Shown one piece after another: positions 35,733 through 45,768 of a stretch of DNA of 64,000 nucleotides. The notes beneath the pieces are model-generated. The model did no database searches. It had not been told where the DNA came from and was given only the letters and a program-made list of their open reading frames with translations. Made by a program: the position numbers and the translations under genes. The stretch spans positions 48,540-112,539 of the forward strand of contig BQJF01000003.1 in the NCBI GenBank assembly GCA_021604565.1, read 5' to 3'. Numbering within the stretch: the first letter of the stretch is position 1; every line of letters starts with the position of its first letter. Source of the DNA: Minwuia thermotolerans (lineage in GTDB: Bacteria > Pseudomonadota > Alphaproteobacteria > Minwuiales > Minwuiaceae).

Positions 35733-37898
35733 ATGAACGGCAAAAAAATGCCCGCTACAGCGCTGAAAGTCATTCTGACGGGCGCTACGATCGGTCTTCT
35801 GGCTGCCTGTGGAGGGGCGGTCGACTCTGGCGACGCTTCCACACAAGCCTCCCAGGGGATCAATGAGGAACGTTTGCTCAATGCCGCAGGCGAACCACAT
35901 AACTGGCTTACTCATGGTGGCACGTTTTCAGAAACGCGGTTTAGCGCGCTTGACGCCATTAATCTGGAAACAATCGACCAGCTGGATCTTGCCTGGGCGG
36001 CACCGCTTGGCAGCTATCGTGGCGTAGAGGCAACCCCGATCATTGTTGATGGTGTCATGTACACTACGGGTTCGTGGAGCGAAGTGCTGGCGCTTAATGC
36101 TGCCACAGGAGAAATTCTTTGGCGCTACGATCCGGAGGTTCCCCGATCAAAGGGCGCACATGCTTGTTGCGATGTCGTCAATCGCGGCGTGGCTGTCTAT
36201 AACGACAAGGTCATATTCGGGTCGCTGGATGGTCGTCTGATCGCTCTTGATTCAAAGTCAGGCGAACAGATCTGGGAGACCCGTACTGTACCGCTCGAAG
36301 AACCCTATACGATCACAGGGGCGCCTCGCATTGTGAAAGGCAAGGTCATCATCGGAAATGGCGGTGGTGAGTTCGGCGTTCGCGGATTTGTTGCAGCCTA
36401 TGATGCTGAAACAGGTGAACAGGCCTGGAAGTTCTACACTGTGCCGGGAAATCCGGATAATGGATTCGAAAACGAAGCCATCGAGATGGCTGCTGAGACC
36501 TGGACAGGCGAATGGTGGAAGCTGGGCGGTGGCGGGACTGTCTGGGACAGCATGGCATTCGATCCTGAACTGGACCTCCTCTATATCGGCGTTGGAAACG
36601 GCTCGCCCTGGAATCAGAAAGTACGAAGCCCGGACGGCGGCGACAATCTGTTCCTGTCATCAATCGTCGCGTTACGTCCAGACACAGGAGAATATGTCTG
36701 GCACTATCAGACGACGCCGGGCGAAACTTGGGACTACACAGCTACGCAGAATATCATTCTAGCTGATCTTGAGATCGAGGGAGAGCTTCGTCAGGTGCTG
36801 ATGCAAGCGCCGAAAAACGGCTTCTTTTATGTCATCGACCGAATAAGCGGCGAACTTATTTCCGCAGAGCCATTTGTTCCCATTAACTGGGCCACACATA
36901 TCGATATGGAGACCGGGCGTCCTGTTGAAAACCCCGAGGCGCGCTATCTGTCTGGTGGACCTGCGCTCGTCAAACCCAGCCCATTTGGTGCCCACAACTG
37001 GCACCCCATGTCATTCAATCCGGAAACAGGGCTGGTATATATTCCCGCACAAGATGTTCCTTTCCTCTATTCCGATCAGATCGAGGGCGAGATTGCCCGC
37101 TTTGACCGAGACGCAATCAATATCGGTGTCAGCCTGACAGACGCATTACCGGAAACAGAAGAAGCACGTCGCACACTTCTGCGCCAACTTGTCCAAGCAC
37201 ATCTTGCTGCCTGGGATCCGGTAGCTCAGAAAGAAGTCTGGCGTGTTCAGCATGAGCGAATGTGGAATGGAGGTACGCTGACAACGTCTGGAGATCTGGT
37301 ATTCCAAGGCACGACGAGCGGCGTTTTCAATGCTTACAACGCCAAAACAGGCGAAGAACTGTGGTCGTATCCGGTTGGTGTCGCAATGGTCGGTGGACCT
37401 GTGGCGTATGAGGTCAATGGCGAGCAGTATGTTGCTGTATCAGCTGGTTGGGGCAGTGGTGCCAATTTGCTCGCCGGCTTCTATGTCGGGCAGACAGGAG
37501 GCCCGGTTGAAGGCCATGTACTTGCCTTCAAACTTGGCGGAGAGGGCGAGCTAAACGTCGCCGCGCTTCCGCAGAAGGCAACGCCTGAGCCAGCGCGACA
37601 GCCGCATTCGGCTGAAGCGGTTGTACGGGGCACAGACCTCTACGGTCGATTCTGCGGTGTCTGCCATGGCGGCGCGGCCATTTCGTCCGGAACGCTCCCC
37701 GATCTGAGGCAGTCAGCGACTCTCGGGATAGACACTTTTGATGCTTTCCTCCTTCAAGGGGCCGGCGAAGCGATTGGCATGCCCAACTTCGCCGGCCGCC
37801 TAAGCCAACAGGAAGTCGATGATATTGAGGATTTCATCCTCTCTCGAGCCTGGATGGCGTTTCAAGACGAGCAACAGTCGACGTCTCAAGCTGAATAG
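35733..37898 (+). CDS. PQQ-dependent quinohaemoprotein alcohol dehydrogenase, lipoprotein type
   Basis: 721 residues, ATG with GGGAGGAC upstream. The N-terminus has a lipobox LLAAC (Cys26), so it is probably membrane-anchored in the periplasm. Eight-bladed propeller repeats contain the adjacent-cysteine disulphide (HACCDVV, near 144) that contacts PQQ, and a C-terminal cytochrome c domain has CGVCH (near 640) with a distal Met region IGMPNF. It oxidises alcohols to aldehydes and passes electrons to the respiratory chain. It could supply the aldehyde for the dehydrogenase at 26765. No PQQ biosynthesis genes are in the window. Confidence 0.92.
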   Translation: MNGKKMPATALKVILTGATIGLLAACGGAVDSGDASTQASQGINEERLLNAAGEPHNWLTHGGTFSETRFSALDAINLETIDQLDLAWAAPLGSYRGVEATPIIVDGVMYTTGSWSEVLALNAATGEILWRYDPEVPRSKGAHACCDVVNRGVAVYNDKVIFGSLDGRLIALDSKSGEQIWETRTVPLEEPYTITGAPRIVKGKVIIGNGGGEFGVRGFVAAYDAETGEQAWKFYTVPGNPDNGFENEAIEMAAETWTGEWWKLGGGGTVWDSMAFDPELDLLYIGVGNGSPWNQKVRSPDGGDNLFLSSIVALRPDTGEYVWHYQTTPGETWDYTATQNIILADLEIEGELRQVLMQAPKNGFFYVIDRISGELISAEPFVPINWATHIDMETGRPVENPEARYLSGGPALVKPSPFGAHNWHPMSFNPETGLVYIPAQDVPFLYSDQIEGEIARFDRDAINIGVSLTDALPETEEARRTLLRQLVQAHLAAWDPVAQKEVWRVQHERMWNGGTLTTSGDLVFQGTTSGVFNAYNAKTGEELWSYPVGVAMVGGPVAYEVNGEQYVAVSAGWGSGANLLAGFYVGQTGGPVEGHVLAFKLGGEGELNVAALPQKATPEPARQPHSAEAVVRGTDLYGRFCGVCHGGAAISSGTLPDLRQSATLGIDTFDAFLLQGAGEAIGMPNFAGRLSQQEVDDIEDFILSRAWMAFQDEQQSTSQAE

Positions 37899-37951
37899 TA
37901 TTCTGACAATTCGCTAAACCAGTACAAATCTGTCACTCTGGGAGACAACAA

Positions 37952-39574
37952 ATGAAACCTCATATCGCTGCTGCTGCAGTCGCAATCGTAGCCGTGCTTG
38001 GTGCATGCTCCACTATCCCAGTCTTTGATGCGTCGGGTCCGGAGTTTCCTCCAATGAACCCAAATCTGGTGGACAGCGAGCTTGCCACCACGCATTTTAA
38101 TCCGGCTCAACAGGATTCCCTTCCGTTTGCTGGGCCGGTCGGTATTCACGAGATTGATGATGAGGGTATTCAAAGGGTCCCGGCAGGGTTGGTGAACCTC
38201 ACGCTTATGCAATTACCAACTTATCCTTCAGGTGAGCAGGTGGCCATCTCCGCCAACAATAATCGTATCTCCAAAATCCTGATTAGCGATGGCAAGTTTC
38301 AACTGATCAATGCTCTGCCTGTGGAAGGTCAACCCTTCATGTCTGTCGAGGATGCTGAACGTATCGCCGTCGAAATGGATAGTACGGCCTCAGAAGCTGA
38401 ACTGCTTGGCTATCTCAATCGGAACTATCCACGTTATGTTGAGCGGGTCGTCGCCAGAGCAGCAATCTATAATGTCGTCGACCGCAATGGTGACTTCTAC
38501 ACTGTCGTCAACAACGATGTCGTCGTTTATGGTGATGCCGAACCCGGCAATCCGCTGTCACCACTGGTGGAAAAGCGCCGCTTTCAGCTGCCGCGCGAAT
38601 ATTTCAATCCAACACTGGAAGACCCTGATGCTGTGTTCGGATTGAATCTGACTTATGATGGCATGCTGGCGCTGGTGACGATGGGCGGCGTTGTCGTCAT
38701 CGTAGACCGAAATTTTGAACAGGCACCGATCATTCATGAGTTGGCTGACGATGAGCAGGTTACGAACTCGATCGCCATTGATGAGGGTGGTGGCATTTAT
38801 GTTCTCTCAAATAGGAGGCTCCATAAACTGGTTTGGGACGGGGAAACACTTCACTCTAGAGGGTATGGCGCGTGGTCATCAGAATACGATTCCTTCACCG
38901 GCAAACTTGGCGGCGTGAGTCTCGGCAACGGATCAGGCTCTACGCCCTCACTTATGGGCTTCGGAGACGAGGAAGACAAACTTGTTGTCATCACGGACGG
39001 AGAGTTGATTATGAATGTCGTCGCCTTCTGGCGCGACGATATTCCAGAGGATTTCGTCCAGAAGCCAGGGACCAAATCGCGTCGAATTGCCGACCAGATT
39101 CAGGTTAGTTTCGGAAAGTCTGACCTTGAGCGCGCCCAGTCTGAGCAATCCGTTGCGGTATATGGCTACGGTGCCTTGGTGGTAAACAACACATTGCCAT
39201 CGCCATTGCCAACAATGCTGGAGAATGTTGTCATGTCTGGTAGACTACGCAAAGGACCGACGGGTGCTGAAAAGTTTGAATGGGACGTTGAAGCTGACCG
39301 CTGGGTGCGTGCCTGGGCAAATCCCACTGTATCGAGCCCATCAACCGTCCCCATGATTTCTGGCGGCGCCCAACAGGTCTATGTCAATGGTTTCGTAGAC
39401 GGAAAATGGGAGGTCACAGGTCTTGATTGGGAGACGGGTGAAGCCGTTACACGGCTTCGCCTTGGTGATAGCCACATTTACAATGGCGCTTACTCTGTCA
39501 TTCACCTCCTGCCGGGCGGCGATATCGTTCTTGGAGGATTGCTGGGCATGATGCGGATATCGGTCGAGCGCTAG
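37952..39574 (+). CDS. Lipoprotein of unknown function, probable beta-propeller
   Basis: 540 residues, 53 bases after the PQQ dehydrogenase. The signal peptide ends in a lipobox VLGAC (Cys19). Short repeated beta-rich units (for example MGGVVVIVDRNFEQAPIIHE, GGIYVLSNRRLHKLVWDG, GGAQQVYVNGFVDGKWEVTG) suggest a propeller. I recognise no catalytic motif or named family. Its place at the end of the catabolic cluster after the alcohol dehydrogenase suggests an accessory or substrate-handling role in the periplasm. It is the last intact gene before the composition change. Confidence 0.7.
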   Translation: MKPHIAAAAVAIVAVLGACSTIPVFDASGPEFPPMNPNLVDSELATTHFNPAQQDSLPFAGPVGIHEIDDEGIQRVPAGLVNLTLMQLPTYPSGEQVAISANNNRISKILISDGKFQLINALPVEGQPFMSVEDAERIAVEMDSTASEAELLGYLNRNYPRYVERVVARAAIYNVVDRNGDFYTVVNNDVVVYGDAEPGNPLSPLVEKRRFQLPREYFNPTLEDPDAVFGLNLTYDGMLALVTMGGVVVIVDRNFEQAPIIHELADDEQVTNSIAIDEGGGIYVLSNRRLHKLVWDGETLHSRGYGAWSSEYDSFTGKLGGVSLGNGSGSTPSLMGFGDEEDKLVVITDGELIMNVVAFWRDDIPEDFVQKPGTKSRRIADQIQVSFGKSDLERAQSEQSVAVYGYGALVVNNTLPSPLPTMLENVVMSGRLRKGPTGAEKFEWDVEADRWVRAWANPTVSSPSTVPMISGGAQQVYVNGFVDGKWEVTGLDWETGEAVTRLRLGDSHIYNGAYSVIHLLPGGDIVLGGLLGMMRISVER

Positions 39575-39742
39575 GTGTTGACTTTAGTATGATGTGTTGA
39601 GTTTCGGCGCTCTGTGCATTGTAGTTAGCGGTGAAATCTAGTTCTATAGATCAAGCTTGATTTGGCAGGGAGTACAATCCGCGTTAACTATGGCTATCGG
39701 TGCCGGTGAGCGGCGTCGAACTCAAGCGGTCTACAAAACTGT

Positions 39743-39784
39743 GGACCAAAATCAGACCGAGCTGAGGACCAAGAATCGATTACA
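39743..39784. mobile_element. IS21-like terminal relic at the island boundary
   Basis: Two related units, GGACCAAAATC (39743-39753) and GGACCAAGAATCGATTACA (39766-39784), are spaced 23 bases. Read on the minus strand they start TGTAATCG and repeat a GATT(C/T)TTGGTCC motif, the multiple-repeat arrangement seen at ends of IS21-family elements. No transposase gene is present. The stretch from 39575 to here has no ORF I support. The family assignment is tentative. Confidence 0.35.
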
Positions 39785-39801
39785 CTTCCCGTAAGTGATT
39801 G

Positions 39802-39825
39802 AAAAATATGGATAAAAAATATGGA
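39802..39825. repeat. 11-bp direct repeat at the composition junction
   Basis: AAAAATATGGA occurs at 39802-39812 and again at 39815-39825, immediately before high-GC carboxyltransferase sequence resumes. It could be a scar of insertion or slippage. It is unlike the surrounding chromosome in composition. Confidence 0.5.
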
Positions 39826-40302
39826 ATGTGGCACGTTGGCGATGTCGGGCGGAACCTTGACGAACCCTTCAGACCCCAGCGTGTCCGGGATGCGCGCCCC
39901 GCCGGTCTCGCCGAAGTAGACACAGGGCGTGCCGTCGGCCCAGGCGGTCTCGAATATCCGGTGCAGCTTGCGGCTGCCGATGACGGAACTTGAGCCGCGC
40001 TTCACCGTGATGTCGTCCCCGGCCACGGCCATGGCACGCCCGGCAACCGTGCCGAAACCGCCGATCTTGCCGTCGCCCGGCGTGTTGCCCCGGTCCTCGA
40101 CCCTGTCTGAGACGGCAAAGGTGCCGACCTCGTTGAAGCTGTTCGGATCCACCAGTTTCGCGATCCGCTCCCTGATCGTGTAGCGCCCCTTCTCGTGGAT
40201 GCGGTCGATCTTGTCCTGTCCACCCATTTCCGTGTGGATGGTCTCGCGCCGCGCGTCGAGCGCGGCACCGAGTTCGTTCAGGGTCTCTGCTTGCTGTTCC
40301 AT
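39826..40302 (-). pseudogene. Acyl-CoA carboxylase carboxyltransferase subunit, 5' fragment
   Basis: From the ATG at 40302 (GGGGAGGG upstream) about 155 residues match the biotin-dependent carboxyltransferase beta-subunit family: HEKGRYTIRERIAKLVDPNSFNEVG, then GDDITVKRGSSSVIGSRKLH, then FGETGGARIPDTLGSEGF. Similarity stops at about 39826, where AT-rich foreign sequence begins; the frame drifts on to a stop at 39694. A complete protein would be about 500 residues, so roughly the last two thirds are missing. The break marks the junction between the low- and high-GC parts of the window. Confidence 0.8.
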
Positions 40303-40437
40303 TGTCCCTCCCCGGACGCTGGTTGCGACATTTCCAATGGTGGTGACGGCCCGCCGGATCGGCAGGGCGACAGTGTTGTCAGAACCTTCTGCCCCGCCTG
40401 CACGAAACGGTGCGTCAGGTCAGATCATTGTTCAGGA

Positions 40438-41061
40438 TCAGGCCTTGCGCAGGGTCAGGACCCAGCCTTCGACGCCCGTGCCCGGAATATGCTCCCCCTT
40501 CTCCCGGGACTCGATGGACAGGCGGCCCTCCGCCGCCAGTGCATCCAGCTTCCGCGTCAGGCTGCCTTCGTCATAGTATTTCTCGTTCAGGCCGATGATC
40601 AGCGGCGATCCGGGACGCAGCACGCGCAGGATATCGTCCATCGCATCGGCCTTCACGTGACCGAAGGAAAAGACACCGACCGCCGTTGCCGCACCGAAGC
40701 TCTCATCGGCGACGGGCATCGGCGGTGCATTCAGGTCGGTCTCGAACAGGCGTGAATAGACCCCTGTCGCCATCGCCCGCAGCATCATGCCCGGCGACAG
40801 GTCGCAGCCCGACAGTACACAGAACCCGGCCTTGCGCAGCGCCAGCCCGGACAGGCCGGTGCCACAGCCGATGTCCAGGATCGGCACGTCGCGATTGTCC
40901 TCGACCGCCGCCAGCGCCCCGGCGCAGCGACGGGGCTGGGCATAGGCGTTCTCCGCCAGCAGTTCGGTGTCATAGACTTCCGACCATGCGTCATAGAGCG
41001 CGCGGGTCTCGTCCGTGCTGGTTTCGGCATAGGCGTCGCCGAGAAAGCGCCTGTCACTCAT
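40438..41061 (-). CDS. Class I SAM-dependent methyltransferase
   Basis: 207 residues from the ATG at 41061 (GGAGG 6 bases upstream; a TTG two codons earlier is less likely). VPILDIGCGTGLSGLALRKAG is motif I for S-adenosylmethionine binding, followed by CDLSPGMM and VGVFSFGHV. It resembles Williams-Beuren-type and TPR-associated methyltransferases. The substrate is unknown. The next gene, formaldehyde dehydrogenase, is 39 bases upstream in the same direction, so they may be co-transcribed. Confidence 0.82.
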   Translation of the reverse strand: MSDRRFLGDAYAETSTDETRALYDAWSEVYDTELLAENAYAQPRRCAGALAAVEDNRDVPILDIGCGTGLSGLALRKAGFCVLSGCDLSPGMMLRAMATGVYSRLFETDLNAPPMPVADESFGAATAVGVFSFGHVKADAMDDILRVLRPGSPLIIGLNEKYYDEGSLTRKLDALAAEGRLSIESREKGEHIPGTGVEGWVLTLRKA

Positions 41062-41100
41062 GGGCAACCTCCTGCCCCTGCGGGCTTCGGTGCATGAACC

Positions 41101-42246
<1,146 letters not shown>

Positions 42247-42307
42247 TCATCTGGCGGGATGCTAGAACAGAAACGGCGGTGAAGGAAATGCCCGCGGACG
42301 CCACGGC

Positions 42308-43744
42308 TCAGTTCAGCAGGGGCGCGAAGCCCTGGCGCGGACTGCCCACCACGCGCAACCCGTTCCGCGCGACTTCCAGCACGGGCAGCAGACGTTCGCT
42401 CTGGCCATCGGGACGCAGGCGGAACGTGCCGTAATAGGCGGCGAAGCCCTGGTCATCCAGCAGGGCCGAATCGCTGAAGACCGGCTGACCCGCAGGCTGG
42501 TCCCGGATCAGAGTGGCGGCCAGGGCAATGGCGTCATAGCCCAGCATGGCAATCCGGTCGGGATCCTTGCCGAAAGTGGCGCTGAAGCGACTGGCAAAGC
42601 TGTCGTAGAAGGTCGGGTCGGGACCCGGGAACCAGCCGCCGATCAGGGTCGGTTCCGATTGCAGGTCACTGGCAAACCAGCCACCGAGGCCGAGGTATCT
42701 GACCACCACCGGGTCAACGTCATAGAAGGCCAGCAGGGGGGCGATCGTGGGCAGGCGGCTGGCAGGCTCGGCCAGCAGGACAGCGTCGAATGGCGGGTCG
42801 CCGAGCGTATCCAGCACCTCCAGCCGTTCCAGCGCCGATTTCGAGATGGCATCGCCGTTGCTCTCCAGCCGGGCGCGTTCCTCCTCCAGTGCCAGCTTGC
42901 GCAGATCGTAGTCGGCAAATTCCCGGGCGTACTGCAGCAGCAGTTCATCGTCGGCTTCCGCGCCGGCCGGGTAATAGGTCACCCGAACCAGCTCGCCAAG
43001 CGACTGCTCCATGGTCTCGACCAGGGCCTGATGCACCCGTCTGCCATAGACCGAGTCCGGCAGGAAGGCGGCGACCTTGCTGTGGCCACGGGCCAGTGCG
43101 AAACCGATGATGGAGCGGACTTCGTTCGTCGGCGTCACGCCAAGGATATGGGCACCTCGGCCCGCGACGGCGCTGTCGTTGGAGAAGGCGAGTACCGGCA
43201 CACCCGCCGGTTCGGCCACTGCATTGACCACCTGCACGTGGTTGCCGAACAGCGGGCCGACAATGACCTCCGCACCTTCCGCCAGAGCCAGGCGGGCGGC
43301 CTGCTCTGCGCCTTCAGGGGTGCCCAGCGTATCCTTCGGAATCAGGTTCAGGCGCGGTTGCTGCTGGTCGAACATGGCCAGCATTGCCGCGTCGAGCAGT
43401 CGCTGCCCCACTCCGGCCGCGCGGCCTGTCAGCGGCACCAGGACGGCAACCCGGACAGGTCGCTGGCCATCCAGTTCGGGACGGTTGAGCAGGATCTGCT
43501 GCATCCTGAAACCATCGGCGGAACGGGTTTCGATGGCGCCGAAGGTTCCGGCCAGGCCACCGGGTATCACCGGCTCGACAGGCTTCGGGGGCGCGGCAGG
43601 TGCAGGTCTGGCCGGGGCAGCCTTCGCGACCGGCGCAGGTGCGGCGACCGGTTCTTCCGCCGCCGGGTTGCTGCAAGCTGCCAGCCCGATCAGCAGCAGC
43701 CCTGAAACACCAGCGAGGAATCGGTTTCTGCGGCGGTCGGACAT
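42308..43744 (-). CDS. Penicillin-binding-protein activator, LpoA-like lipoprotein
   Basis: 478 residues from the ATG at 43744 (AAGGA upstream; an ATG 39 bases earlier is possible). Lipobox LAAC (Cys24), a Pro/Ala-rich linker, then a periplasmic-binding-protein type I fold: VRVAVLVPLTGRAAGVGQRL, AEVIVGPLFGNHVQ, GYDAIALAATLI. This is the C-terminal-type domain of LpoA, the outer-membrane activator of PBP1A. Divergence from rsmI reproduces the E. coli lpoA(yraM)-rsmI(yraL) arrangement, supporting the call. Confidence 0.85.
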   Translation of the reverse strand: MSDRRRNRFLAGVSGLLLIGLAACSNPAAEEPVAAPAPVAKAAPARPAPAAPPKPVEPVIPGGLAGTFGAIETRSADGFRMQQILLNRPELDGQRPVRVAVLVPLTGRAAGVGQRLLDAAMLAMFDQQQPRLNLIPKDTLGTPEGAEQAARLALAEGAEVIVGPLFGNHVQVVNAVAEPAGVPVLAFSNDSAVAGRGAHILGVTPTNEVRSIIGFALARGHSKVAAFLPDSVYGRRVHQALVETMEQSLGELVRVTYYPAGAEADDELLLQYAREFADYDLRKLALEEERARLESNGDAISKSALERLEVLDTLGDPPFDAVLLAEPASRLPTIAPLLAFYDVDPVVVRYLGLGGWFASDLQSEPTLIGGWFPGPDPTFYDSFASRFSATFGKDPDRIAMLGYDAIALAATLIRDQPAGQPVFSDSALLDDQGFAAYYGTFRLRPDGQSERLLPVLEVARNGLRVVGSPRQGFAPLLN

Positions 43745-43781
43745 ATCTGCAATCCTTGCGGAATCGGCGTAACCTGCGGCC

Positions 43782-44663
43782 ATGGTCAGATCCTCTTCAC
43801 ATGCCCGGCCGGGACCGCGCGCCCTGGCGCCGGGACTTTACGTCGTGGCCACCCCGATCGGCAATCTCGACGATCTGAGCCCGCGGGCACGTCACGTCCT
43901 GTCGTCTGCGGACCGGGTCCTGGCGGAGGACACGCGGGTCGCGCGTCGTCTGCTGCAGAGCTTCGGGGCCACTGCAGCACTGGATATCTACAACGATCAC
44001 AATGGGGCGAAAGTGAGGCCCGCCCTGCTGGCGGCCCTGTCCGGCGGTGCCGCCATTGCCCTGACCAGCGACGCGGGTACGCCACTGATCTCCGACCCCG
44101 GCTACAAGCTGGTGGACGAGGCCCGTGCGGCGGGCATTGCGGTGCATGCCGTACCGGGACCCTCCGCGGTGATCACCGCCCTTTCAGTGGCGGGTCTGCC
44201 CAGCGACCGGTTCCTGTTCGGCGGATTCCTGCCGCCGAAATCGGCGGCGCGCCGGAAGGTGTTGCAGGAACTGGGTGCGGTGCAGGCGACGCTTGTCTTC
44301 TACGAGACAGCGAACCGGCTGCAGGCGGTGCTGGGGGACATGGCCGGGGTGCTGGGGGCCAGGCAGGTCGCCGTCGCCCGCGAACTGACGAAGATGTTCG
44401 AAGAGGTGCGGCGCGGCTCACTTCCGGAACTGATTACCCATTACGAGGGCGCGGGCCAGCCGAAGGGGGAGATTGTCCTGGTCGTCGGCCCGCCGGACGA
44501 GGCTGCGGATGTGGAGGCGGTGGATATCGATGCCTTGCTGCGTGACCACCTTTCCCGCCTGCGCACCCGCGATGCCGTCGACGCGGTCGTCGCCGAGACG
44601 GGTCTGCCGCGCCGGGATGTCTATCGTCGTGCTGTCGAACTGACCCCGAAGAAGGGCGGCTGA
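43782..44663 (+). CDS. rsmI: 16S rRNA C1402 2'-O-ribose methyltransferase RsmI
   Basis: 293 residues. GLYVVATPIGNLDDLSPRA at the N-terminus, LAEDTRVARRLL, TSDAGTPLISDPG and VPGPSAVITALSVAGLPSDRF are diagnostic of the RsmI branch of tetrapyrrole-methylase-fold enzymes. It methylates the ribose of C1402 in 16S rRNA. The yraN gene follows after one base. Confidence 0.95.
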   Translation: MVRSSSHARPGPRALAPGLYVVATPIGNLDDLSPRARHVLSSADRVLAEDTRVARRLLQSFGATAALDIYNDHNGAKVRPALLAALSGGAAIALTSDAGTPLISDPGYKLVDEARAAGIAVHAVPGPSAVITALSVAGLPSDRFLFGGFLPPKSAARRKVLQELGAVQATLVFYETANRLQAVLGDMAGVLGARQVAVARELTKMFEEVRRGSLPELITHYEGAGQPKGEIVLVVGPPDEAADVEAVDIDALLRDHLSRLRTRDAVDAVVAETGLPRRDVYRRAVELTPKKGG

Positions 44664-44664
44664 G

Positions 44665-45045
44665 GTGTCGCGGCAGGCAGGCAGTCGCCGGAAGCGACAG
44701 CGTGCCTTTCTGGCCGGGCGCGGGGCGGAGACACTGGCGGCCTGGATACTGCGGCTGAAGGGCTATCGCATTGTCGGGCGCAACCTGCGGACCCCTGTGG
44801 GAGAGGTCGACATCGTCGCCCGCCGTGGCAAGGTTGTGGCATTTGTCGAGGTGAAGCGCCGCCCGGACATGAATGCCGCGCGCCGTGCCGTCAGCCGCAC
44901 CCAGCAGCAGAGAATCCTGCGCGCCGCAGAGTATCTGCGGGCTTCAGGACAGTTGGGCGCGGATGTGCAGGGGTATCGTTTCGACCTGATCGCGGTCCTG
45001 CCACGCCGGTTGCCGGTGCATCTGCCGGATATGTGGCGGCCTTGA
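44665..45045 (+). CDS. yraN: YraN/UPF0102 family predicted endonuclease
   Basis: 126 residues from GTG at 44665. The Holliday-junction-resolvase-like nuclease core is seen in GRGAETLAAWILRLKGY, GEVDIVARRGKVVAFVEVKRR (with Asp, Glu and Lys of a PD-(D/E)XK-type site) and the C-terminal GYRFDLIAVL. Biochemical role not settled. It is the conserved neighbour of rsmI. Confidence 0.92.
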   Translation: MSRQAGSRRKRQRAFLAGRGAETLAAWILRLKGYRIVGRNLRTPVGEVDIVARRGKVVAFVEVKRRPDMNAARRAVSRTQQQRILRAAEYLRASGQLGADVQGYRFDLIAVLPRRLPVHLPDMWRP

Positions 45046-45141
45046 AATCGCCCGCTTTCGCTACCCAGATGCCGTATCATCGGTTGCATGATTCGCTGAT
45101 CGGGCCGTGACAGCCCGCTCGCATGGACAGGAGACGGCCCA

Positions 45142-45762
45142 ATGTCAGTTCTTTCAACAGGGTTCCGGGGATCGCGGGTTCTCGCGGTGGTGGCGCTTTG
45201 CAGTGCCGCTGGCCTGCTCGGCGGCTGTGCCGGTGCGATCTTCGGCGCGGGCGCAACCGCTGGTGTCAGCCTGGCGCAGGAGCGTTCCATCGGAGACGCC
45301 ATCGACGACGCCACGATTTCCACCGCCCTCAGCACCAGCCTGCTGGAGGACAGTTTCCAGCTTTTCCGCGATGTCGATCACGAGGTGGTGGAGGGCCGCG
45401 TGCTGCTGACCGGCAAGGTGGAGAAGAACGAGAGTCGCCTGCGGGCGGAGGAACTCGCCTGGAAGATCAAGGGCGTGAAGGAAGTCGCCAATGCCATCCA
45501 GGTGACGACGGAAGGTGGCTTCCAGAACTTTGCCCGTGACGTGCGGATCTCGACCGAATTGCGCGGCAAGATCATCGGCGACCCGGACGTCAACGGCATC
45601 AACTACTCGCTGGAGACCGTCAACGGCACGATCTACCTGATCGGCATCGCGCAGGATGAGGCCGAACTGAACCGCGTGATCCGGCATGCCCGCAATATCG
45701 AGGGGGTCCGGAAGGTGGAGAGCTATGTTCGCCTGAAGAACGATCCTTCACGCGGCAGCTGA
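45142..45762 (+). CDS. BON-domain lipoprotein (DolP/YraP-like)
   Basis: 206 residues with lipobox LLGGC (Cys29) and two BON domains, the first around DATISTALSTSLLEDSFQ ... VLLTGKVEKNESRLR, the second around ISTELRGKIIGDPDVNG ... IYLIGIAQDEAELNR. This is the layout of YraP/DolP, which supports outer-membrane integrity at the division site. Synteny with lpoA-like, rsmI and yraN matches the E. coli locus, minus diaA. Confidence 0.88.
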   Translation: MSVLSTGFRGSRVLAVVALCSAAGLLGGCAGAIFGAGATAGVSLAQERSIGDAIDDATISTALSTSLLEDSFQLFRDVDHEVVEGRVLLTGKVEKNESRLRAEELAWKIKGVKEVANAIQVTTEGGFQNFARDVRISTELRGKIIGDPDVNGINYSLETVNGTIYLIGIAQDEAELNRVIRHARNIEGVRKVESYVRLKNDPSRGS

Positions 45763-45768
45763 TCCGGC

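Noticed and set aside
42659..43705. 348-codon plus-strand frame opposite the LpoA-like gene
   Set aside because: Same reason: shadow of a conserved lipoprotein gene.
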